This document shows positions 1 to 10,100 of a DNA stretch of 10,224 bases, in pieces. This DNA is from a bacterium. GTDB taxonomy: Bacteria > Omnitrophota > Gorgyraeia > Gygaellales > UBA12090. Position 1 is the first letter of the stretch. Every line of letters starts with the position of its first letter. The stretch spans positions 1-10,224 of the forward strand of contig SCPY01000257.1 in NCBI GenBank assembly GCA_004299495.1. Direction: 5' to 3'. A program made the position numbers and the translations under genes. A model generated the notes under the pieces. The model searched no databases, was not told the origin of the DNA, and saw only the letters and a list, made by a program, of their open reading frames with translations.

Positions 1-2
1 TG

Positions 3-1118
3 CAAGATAACAAACTCTATAATCTCATGGTAATTACGGATGTTCTTTATTTGAGGATATCTTGCTTCTAAATGGGAAATAGTGCCGGATAACACGCCTT
101 TTTTTGTCTGCCTGCCTAAAGCTGGAATATTCCTATGAATATCCGGAAGCTCGATTCCCGCCTGAATAAAGTCTACCAATGCCGGGATAAAATCAGGGTC
201 AAGGTCTCTTTTTACTACTTCTTCTTTATTGCCCGCCTCTAATTTCTCTAAATCTTCTTTCCAATAATCTATCAAGGCAAAGAGCAGTTCATAATTCATG
301 CTGAAAGTCCCTAAGCTAAATCCAAACCGGTCATTACTACGAACCAGCGCTTCTAACGCCTCAACATCTTTTATGAATCTGCCTTTATTATCTAAGGCCA
401 ATGCCTTGCCGCCTGCTTGTTTCTTCAGGAATGTCTTTGCCGGATAAAATTTCAGAAGCCTCCCTTCCGGAGAAATCCGGATAATTCCTAAATCATGCAA
501 TTCTTCAATACTTACGCGGGATGGGTCTATCTTCACGACAAACTGGTCAAACAAAGCGTTAGAGCGCTTTAGTTCTCTAAAATCCTCTGTGCCAAACAGC
601 AGGGCGTTAGTCCAGACTACCTCCATTCTTGCGGAGTCATTGGTGCGCGCAAAAAGGCTGCTCTGAAGGCCCACTGCCAAAAGAAGGCCCAAATCAATTA
701 CTCTATTATCCGAGGTTGTGATAGTGCCTGCCAGCTTCTGGGCGGCGCGGGAATTTCCTAAACTCTGCGCTAAGGGGCTAAAACGCTCTCCCTTTCCGCC
801 GTTATGAAGCATTACGGTTTTAATCTTTTTATCCATGGCCAATTTTCTTAAATCTATCCCTTTTGCCCGCGCCATTTTTTCCGCCTGCAGCCAGGTAAAG
901 AGGGTCCCTATATGATTGCCTCTATTGGTATCGTCCACCACCGAGAGGATGACCGCCTTGCTGCCAAAGGCGTATTCAAATATTCCCTGCTGATATGCTG
1001 CCTCTTCTTCTGTTGAAGAGCTGATAACGATAATATCATAGCCCTGATAAGGCTCCGAAGCTAAAACATTCCTCATTAAATCTATATTAGACCGGCGAAC
1101 GTCAACCTGACTGCCTAT
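3..1118 (-). other. Sugar nucleotidyltransferase-like module, C-terminal end outside window (residues 3036-3407)
   Basis: After an opening alpha/beta segment (strand-like YDIIVISSSTEEE and KAVILSVVDD) comes KTVMLHNGGKGERFSPL, with Asn3141 and Gly3142-Gly3143-Lys-Gly3145-Glu-Arg3147. This matches the 'GG-x-G-x-R-x-x-P' nucleotide-binding loop of GT-A-fold nucleotidyltransferases that make NDP-sugars from sugar-1-phosphates. Further on, IIRISPEGRLLKFYPAKT resembles the family's 'GVV-x-D-x-x-G-R-V-x-x-F-x-E-K-P' segment, and FGFSLGTFSMNYELLFALID resembles the 'N-x-G-x-y-x-f' segment. The usual 'PK' lysine is displaced or diverged. Guanylyl- or uridylyltransferase activity is plausible; fucose-1-phosphate or mannose-1-phosphate types are candidates. 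The module continues past the left edge. Confidence 0.6.
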
Positions 1119-4100
1119 GCTCGACGAGGCCGCCCCTGCCGGAGCCTGCCACCTGAATATGCGGGAGGGGTTACTTGAGGCGTTTATAAGGGTAAGGTTC
1201 TTTAAGGAGGCGGGAATAATCGCGCAGTCATTCCTGTTTAAAGCTCCTACGAAGCCGGCATCGGGAGCGCGTATCTGGAGGGAGCCCTCCAGGATAAAAA
1301 CAGGATAGCCCAGGCCGTTAGTATTCATAGTAATATTGGTGGCAACAACAATCTCATCCACAATAACTTCGCCGGTAGTAAAAAGCCGGATAATCCTGTT
1401 ATTGTCTCTATCCGAATAGATGCTTACTCTCCGGCTCCTGGCAGACCTTAAGTCAGTCCTGTTATAAGCGTCTATCCCGGCGCGGTTTTGGGCATCATCC
1501 AGGACATCAATAGTACCCTCAATGTCTTCTTTGCCCGGCCTTGGCGCCTTACCGTCGGTCCTGTCCCAGGGAGACACTGTGGCCCGCTCAAGATTGCCCT
1601 TGCTGATTTCCTCGCCGGTGGGTGAACGCGACCATTCCCAAATAAGCGAGCCTTTTCTGATGGCATGGATAAGCGCGCCCCTTACTACAATCAGGCCGCC
1701 TCTTTCTTCCTCTAACTCCTGCAAAAGTCCTTCTAATGTTCCCGCATTATAAGCCTGCCTCAGCATCCGAGCTGTCACATCCTGATTGAATCCAAGATAG
1801 AACCTGGCCCTATCACCTGCTATCATCCACATCTCCGGCTTTGCCGGCCGGCTGGGATGGCCTATTGCCGGATGCGCCTGCACGGACAAAGGCTGGCCGG
1901 CATCTATAAGCTTCATAATAGCGGCCATATAGGGGCCGTATTTTCCAAAGTGGCGCTCTCCCAGGATAGCCCTGCCTTCCCTATCAAGAAGCTGCCTGAG
2001 GTTTAGGATTTCTCCTGAGGCAAGCTCAACCTGGGAAGGGTAAGTTACATCATCAGAAGCCAGCCACATCTCCGCCACCGGCTCACTTGCGCTTACGCTT
2101 ATATCCTGCGGGCTTAAGCCGAGCAATTGAAGGATTCGGGAATCGCTGGCCTGCCTTCCCCAGGCATAATTGCGGATGTTGAGCGGCGAAACACGTATTA
2201 TACCCTCTACTGGAGAAGAAGCTGCCTGCCTAAGATAGACCCTGCCTTCTTCCCTGCGCCACACAAAATCCGCCCTCTCCAGCATCAATGTCCTTAAGCC
2301 ATCTCTTGTCTCGTGGTGCTGTTTCTCGGAAAAATCCAGGATTATCTCCAGTCCCTTGTGGGTAGAGCTCTTGGCCATGTCTCTTGCCATCTTTTTCTCA
2401 AACCTGATCTCATCATCTATGTGCACGGAGATAAAGACATCTATCAGTTCGGATAGCTCCTTATCCAGGCCTAAGAACACCCCCTCGGTAACTACGATGT
2501 CTAAGCCGGGGCCGAGTATTCCCACCGGCTTTCTGGCGTGGGTATCCGGCATCTTAATGAGGGCGCCTCCTTCCTTGAGATGATAGAGGGCCCTCCAGAT
2601 TTCAATATCGTTATAAATCCCCGGCCCCCAGAGATGGCTCTGGCGGTATTTTCTGGGAGGATACGCCCGGGGCTTGCGGTAATCGTATCTAAAACCGTCT
2701 CCGGGATGCAGATAGCCGTCAGCTCCGAGGTAGCCGGACTTCATACCCATTATCTGAGCGGCAGAGGTAAGCAGCTCTGCAAGGGTAGTCTTGCCTGAGC
2801 CCGCGGGCGCTACTATACCGATAACGACTGCCCTGCGGTCTCCTTTAGCCCGCAGATTATTCCTAATCTTGATTGCCCTTTCCAGGGCCACCTCAATAAA
2901 CTTTAAGGTTTCCCTGGATTTATTTGCCTCAAGCGCACCGAATAGACCGCTAAAATCACTTTGCAGCCGTTCTGCCAGATTATCATTGGCTATTTCTACT
3001 GCCTGAAGAGGAATATATCCCCTCTCCCCCAATTCCACCGGGCACTGAGGAATAAACACAACCGCTCCCCTGTGGTATCTGGGATGGCGGTAAGGGAAGA
3101 CAAAACGGTGATTATACCTTGTAAAATCCTTTTCATTGATATCTACATCATCATCCCTATACACCAGGGATTTCCTTATCCGGCCGCCTTCTACGCCTTC
3201 CCTGATCAAATTGCTGATTTTCAGGATAACCTTATCGTTAGTCCATCGCTTATCCTTGCGGACGCTGCTTTCTAGCATATACCTGTGCCAGGCAAGAAGC
3301 TCCCTACCTGTCTTTATGGTAAGATGCTTTAGTTTCTTTTCTACTTCTCCTAGCGAATCATAGACGGCCTGCAGGTATATTCTGCAGGGGTCTTTACGGA
3401 TATCATAGCTGTCTATAAGCCCCAGGAGATAGCGGTAGTCTTTATCTTTTACCGCCCTGTCTAATCCGGACTGCTGCCTCTTATCAAGCTTAGGGCCTTC
3501 TTTGCGTTTTCGCGAAACCCTGCTCAATGGCCCTTCCCTGACCAAGGCGTCTTCCTTCTTGCGGGCAAGTTCATGGCGCGGCTTATCATAGGGAGGAGGG
3601 AGGAATTTCTCTACAAAGAAATGCAGAACGAACTGGGCCTGTTTTTCAGGGTTATCTTTCAAATCAGTGTTAAAATAATCCTTGGTGACATGAAGGCGAT
3701 ACAGGGGCAGGTCTTTTCCGGCTACATCGGCGCTCTCAAAATAACGGATATCATCTCTTCCGGACACCACGCTGGGATAAAGGCATTTACCACCCAGGTC
3801 ATCAACAACAAAGGTGATTTGTTTGCGCTTCAGGTATAGAACCAGGGTCTCATATACGCTTCCCGGGGGAGCCCTGGCCTGCAGATATTTTACAGCCTTA
3901 GGGCTTACGGGCTCATCCCTGGATAGCCCCTGCGCCTGCAGGGCGGCGGATAAATCCAAGAGGTGTATTTTTTCAATATATAAGACATGATGCTTCCTGG
4001 AGTTAAAATTCTCATTCAAAGGCGAAGAACCCTGGGCTTGTTTTCTTTTTATCAAATCCTTAAATACAGCCGAGTATTCAGAAGCGGGTTTTCTCCACGA

Positions 4101-7100
4101 AAAATCTAACCGCATATTACGAATAATTAATCTATTCCAGGCCTCGCGATGATATTTCCTTACATCAAGCGCTTTCTGTATCGCCTTCTCCATCGCCCCG
4201 GTAAAATAATGGTCAAAAACAAAGCCTGTTCCTTTGTCAGTTAAATAATCGTATTCCTGAACCTTGTCCGCCAAGCCGCCCACATTATGAACAACAGGTA
4301 TTACGCCATACAAATAAGAGTACAAATCTGTCAATTCAGATGGCGCTGATTTTGATGGTATAATACATATATCTCCGGCATAGATTTTAGGCCCTAAGAT
4401 TGCTCCTCTATCGGAAATCAGAAAGTTCTTGGTGATCAAAACGGCGGCCCTGCCGGGGTAATCTCGCTGTAAGGCATCTAATTCAGCTATATCTTTGCCA
4501 AAGATACCCCTGTCTCCGGCTCCGGTGAGAATGAACTGGACGTCCGGATTTTTATCAAGAATGCTTCTCATTGCCCGCGGGATTATATCAAGGCCTTTAC
4601 TGAGAACTATCCTGCCTATAAAAATAATTATCGGATTATCGGGGTTATCCGGTTCATCGAACGGCACACCGAATGCTTCTCTTACGCTTTGCCTGAGCAG
4701 CACCTTATTTCTTGGCTTTACTTCTATAACGTTAGCCGCGTCAAAATTAATGCCTACATAAGGATGGGTTGCGGGATTGGCTGAATCAGGATCTTTGCCA
4801 TTTAATATACCAAAAAGCCTTCCCTGCGCTTCTTTTATTCTCAATACTCCGTCCAATCCGAACCCAAACTCCGGCCTAGTAATTTCTTTTTTATAAGTAG
4901 GGCTGACAGTAATGGCGATATCTGAATATACTATTCCGGCTTTTGTTAAATTGATGTCATCGTAAAATTCAAGCCCCCCGTCTATTTTAAATTCATTCCA
5001 ATCAATACCAGAGCGAGGCAATAAGAGCTTATAAAACCTTCCTTGATATTCTAAATTATGAATTACAAAGGCGGTGGCTGTATTCTTAAACCTTTGAATA
5101 TCCCGATAATTTATATGGCTCTTTAACAATACCGGAACCATCCCGGTAAACCAATCATTTGCAATAATCACATCCGGAACAACATCCAGCACCTCCATCG
5201 CGGCGAGGGCTCCCTTATTGAAAAACTGCACCTGATTCCAAGAGAGTTCATGTAAAAACATATTTATTTCAAAATCCGGCCTCACCCGTCCGGTTCTGAA
5301 AAAGTCAATATCTTTTATAAGCTCGTAATCCTGGGGTATTCTCTGCCCTAAATACGGTTTTGCGCTATACAATCCCCGATGTTTGTGCCGCAAGAAAATA
5401 TGTTTAACGCCGCTTTGTTCGGTTATAGCGATTCCTGCTTCCTCTTCAATGCCATCCACAGATATGAAACAAGACTTTCCGGTATCCTGGATATTATATG
5501 CGGAATAATCAAGAGAGCTGTAACCCAAAGTAAATACCCATGGCTCTATTATGTATTCATCATCAATTACATCCGGCAGAGCCCTTGGCAGCTCCTTCAT
5601 AACGATTGACATTCCGCCTGCCTGGAAATATGGCGCAAGCTCGGGAGTAAGAAATACTGCCACCAATTTTTTCTTGCCGCCTTTGTCTGCCGGGCTGGAT
5701 GCGGTATCTTTTAATGCAGCTATTATGGTCATTTCACTCGCCAAGCTGAAATTATTCGCCACAACCTCATTCCAGAATCTCTCAAAAGAATCTTTGTTGT
5801 CAAAAACTCCTTCCATAAATTCAAGCCCCGAGCCTCTCAATAATGGCAGTAATGCCTCTTTTAATTCTCTCAGGGCATCTGCGCTGTATAGCGTATTAAC
5901 TCCAAACGTATCATTAGCCACGGCGGATAGATCTTCCCTGAAGCTGCCATCCTGATTCCTTAACCTGATGCTTCCGCGAGAATATATTGCCTCTAAGCCG
6001 TATCTATTTAAAAATTTAACGATGGTTTCAGGCGTAAAATGTGAATAGTGTACCAATGGCAGGAATGAAGCTGTTTTCTCTTTGGCAACCTTAGCCACCA
6101 AGCCGCCGCTATTAGGAATGTCGGTGAGCACAAGCAATCCATCTGACTTAAGTATCCTCCTCATCTCCCGCATAAATTCTGCCGGACGGCTGATATGCTC
6201 TATGGTTTCGCCCAACAAAATAACATCAAATTCCGAATCATTAAATCTCTGGGATGACAATTCTCCTTCGCGGATATCAACGCCTAACCCTTCTCTGCCC
6301 ATCCCTGCCGCTTTGGGAGACAATTCAACGCCCAATAGATTACTTTCCGGCCATCCATACTTATCTTTTAAATGATATAATGTAAAGCCGAATGCGCATC
6401 CTAAATCAAGGAACTTTCCGTTTAATTTTTCCGGATTGCTCCGGCTAAAATAATCAACTATAAAGTCTACCTGCTGCTTGGCGCGATAACTTTCGCCGGA
6501 CAACTCTTTATCCGGCAGGGAATTAAGAGCGGAGTATCTGGAATAGGTATAATAATCATCCGGTTCTTCCCTGGAATGAGGATTAGTATATAACATTCCG
6601 CAATAATTACATTTTACTATGCGGTTAAGCCGGACATAATATAAAGCTGTGTAGTTATTCTGTCCGCAAAGCATGCATTCTGTAAATTGCCATGTCTTTG
6701 GAGTATAGGCGCCTTTGATAAACCTTGCCCCACCGTCAAAATATGGCTTGCCTTCGCGGCCGGCTAAAATCCTGTAGTCTGGCAATGTTTCAATAATCTG
6801 TCCCGGCTTGCCGTCAATTAAATCCTGTTTTGAGGAGTTAATTTTATCTTCTTCTATCGGAGAGGAGCCGCGAGTCTGCATCAGGGTTCTCCAGTTATCA
6901 AACAGATGTTTAAACTTTACCTCTTCAATATTTGCGGAAGCTATCCCTTCTTCGATTCCCTGCTCCGTAACCTTCTCAAAAATATCCTCTGTCCCCGCGT
7001 GAATATACCCGCCTAATTGAGGTGTTCCAAAGCCGATCGGGAAAAATCTATGTAATTTGCTATAATCTTGCGGCCAGACATAGTGCGCCCCGGCTGAAAG

Positions 7101-10100
7101 TATCGCGATATGCCCAACATTCTCTTCCTGCAATAATTTAATGTAACTGTGAGTTGTAAGATGAAGCCGCGCTTCATCTTCGGATTCGCAAACCACAACC
7201 CTTGCCGGATAATTACTTAAGGTGGATACTCTTACTTCCCCTACGGAGAATTCCGCCTTCCTCTCTATAGTTTCTATTAACCATGGCTCATTCTCGGAAT
7301 CCCAGCCCTGTAAATGCAGATGATTCACAGAGGCAGCAGTAGCCCAGCTGTGGAAACCGTATTTTAAATATTTTCCTCTGCTAAAGCCCCTTAATTTAGC
7401 CAGTAACAGCATATGCTCTTTTGTTAAAAATTGCGGCGAGTTATCCTGAGGAATAGGAATCAGTAAAAAATGATATGTAGAAGTGGGCTGATAATGCAGG
7501 CAAATAGCGATGTGTTCTCCGTCTAATACAATATCCAGAAACCTTTTTGCCGGCGGGGCCCTGCCAAGAATATCATTCCAATTCAGCTTAGCGGGATCGT
7601 AGGGCTCATATACAGGCCTTATAAGCCTATTCTTATGGGTATCGCCTTCATATTTGTTTCTTTCGGCATTCCATATTAATCGCCAGCGGCCGGCCTCTTT
7701 CTGCTTCAGGATGCGCGGATCGTAAACAGTCAATCCTTTATTTATGGCATCCAAACAGAGTTCCCTTAAAGTTGCGTCTAAATCTAATTTTCCCTCGGCG
7801 ACCAATTGCCCCAAAATCCAGCTTTCCATCTTTTCTAAGGAGCCAAGGGTTTCTTGCGCGAATCTGCCTTCCCACTGTCCGCCTCTTGCGGCGACCCTTT
7901 GCCTCGCAGCAAGCTCTGTCGCGGCATAAATAAATATCTTCAACAGCTTCAAAGCGCTGATATTGCGGATCGTTTTTCTTTCTGGGACACTAATATAGAC
8001 GGATTTCGTTTTTATATCTACGCCGTATTGCTTCCGGAATAAATCAAACGCGCTATCAGAATTTATAACTAACCAGGCATTCATTTCTCTTAATGTTTCA
8101 TAAATATCTACTTCTCCCAAATTATTCGGAAGCTCTATTTTAAGCCCGGCGGTAAGCTGAATAACCTCTTTTGCCATCTGATTAATATTTTCCCGCACCG
8201 GAGAAGATTCTGCCTTAATCTCTCTGTGCGCCTGGAGAGCTCTTTCTAATACCTCCTGCCAATCTGCGCATTTACCTATGCCGGTAGGAATAACCACAAT
8301 CCTATTCCTCCCCGTAGGCGCCCAGAGCTTGGGAAAAATCTCAGAGTGGTATCCGGTAAAGGCAATGACTACCGGTATGCCCGCCTGCGCACCTTTGTCG
8401 GCCGCGGAGAAATGCTGGTTCATTGAGTCATAAGAGAAAGCCTCATTAGCAATGGTGGTCATGCTCACCCATCCGCCAATGCTGCCGTAGAAGACTATAA
8501 GCGCGGGCTCTCCGGCTTCTATTTTCTCTTGAGCCGAAAGCTCATTAATCTGGTAACCCTTTCCGCTGCCGGCTTTATCTGTTATAGGAATAACCCTTAC
8601 CCCCATGCCCTCGGCCATGTCAATCAATTCCTGAGACAGGATTTCTTCTTTTTCTCCAAAACCCCTGTCCAGCATCACCACATTGCCTTCTTCAAGTAAA
8701 GCCCTCAAGTGCGCTTTCTGAAAATCCTGCCCTAAAGATTTTGAATATTCATTGCCTACGTCATATTTTACCGCTAATACATAATGCCTGCCTAAACCGA
8801 ACGCCTCTTTAACGGTTTGGGCCGACCTAAGTAATTTTTTCTGCAGATAGATAGTCGGATAGGCCGGGCCTTCCGCTCTTTTACCGAACATACTGTCTAA
8901 TCTATCGTTTAAGAGTATAGCCATGGGTTTTGCTGCTCCAAGGTCTGCCCGAGGAAGAGTATTTTCCCAATAGAAGTATCTCTCCGGAGAAATGAGCGGA
9001 CGGAAACCCGAAGAATCTACCCTGGAGTCCGGGCCGAAGATCAGGTCAGGATTAATCTTTTTTATCATTTTCACTAAATTAAGCCAGGACAGAGAATTCT
9101 CCACCAAACCGCCCTGCCTGGGCCTTTTCAATAACCTGAATTTAATCCTCTTATTGCCTCCAAAAATCTGCCTCATCTTCTTATCGCCGATAATTAAGTA
9201 GAGCGTGGCTTGAGGATAAAGCTCCAGGGCCCTTTTGATTAATACGCTGGTGATGGCAACCTCTGCTCCGTAAGTTAAACGCGGAAGCACTACCACCCTT
9301 TTTACATCAGCCCTATCCTTAGTAAACAAAGCATTCTTCCTTACCTGGCTGTGGTAAATAAAATTATCTTTTTCGTCATTGACACCGAAAGACTTCAGGG
9401 CGCGGTCAAATTTATCCAAGCCTGGCAGGCGCCGGATAATCTCGGCTATCTGATAGAAAACCCTTACTAACACATCCCTGGACTCTATGGTTAAGAAATC
9501 AGCCAGGTATTCAATGATATCCTTAAACAGCGGGCCAAAGGCAGTCCTGGCAAGGGATGCGTCCGGCATCACGGCAATCCTGATGATTGCCTCAGCGCAT
9601 CTTCTGGCTGCCGCCTGCTCCAACGTAATGGATTCAGGCCGGGATATATCCGGTAAAGTATCTCTGCCGAATCTCTGGTGCAAGGATCTAAATTCATCGC
9701 TGGATGTTTTGGCGATGAATTTTGTGACTACGGGCGAAAGTAGATTTTTTAAAGCCAGCTCCTCAAGTATGCCCTTGTAAGTAGTATTGTCTATAGCCCT
9801 GAAAGAGGCATTCTCCAGAATGAAGGACCGTACCTCCTCAAGGGTAGAGGTCTCAGCGAGAGCAGGAGAAGAACTGCGCAGAGTTTTGCTGGCTCTAATA
9901 GCTTCTCTTGCTATATCTTCCGCTGACATTTTAGAAGTATCAAAATCTACTCTTACTAAGATATTATCTGCTTTGGACTCAGCGCGCAGCCTCTGCTCCT
10001 TCTGGTCTCTGGCGGCCATATCCTGTGCCATTGCAGAGACAATAAGTGCCCTTACGCCGGACTCGCCCTTCTCTGAAAACTCCGCTTCATAATCCCTGCC

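Noticed and set aside
1472..1666. Minus-strand open frame of 64 codons, and a similar one at 7013-7198
   Set aside because: Both lie in other minus-strand frames inside the phosphomannose isomerase-like and phosphorylase-like modules, have no recognisable motif, and conflict with the conserved motifs of the main frame.
5551..5955. Plus-strand open frame of 134 codons (longest on that strand), and the other plus-strand open frames
   Set aside because: They are antisense shadows of the long minus-strand frame. Their translations are Ser/Leu/Pro-rich and low in information, show no family motif, overlap each other, and lie opposite recognisable enzyme motifs.
5700..6857. Zinc-ribbon cysteines as a stand-alone regulatory zinc finger
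   Set aside because: The CMLCG...CNYCG pair sits immediately before a SAM-binding domain with the usual N-P ending, which is the common head of glycan methyltransferases.
1119..9872. SSP tags as a DNA-level repeat or recombination site
   Set aside because: The codons and the bases on either side differ from copy to copy, so there is no shared nucleotide core beyond the three residues. The similarity is at protein level.
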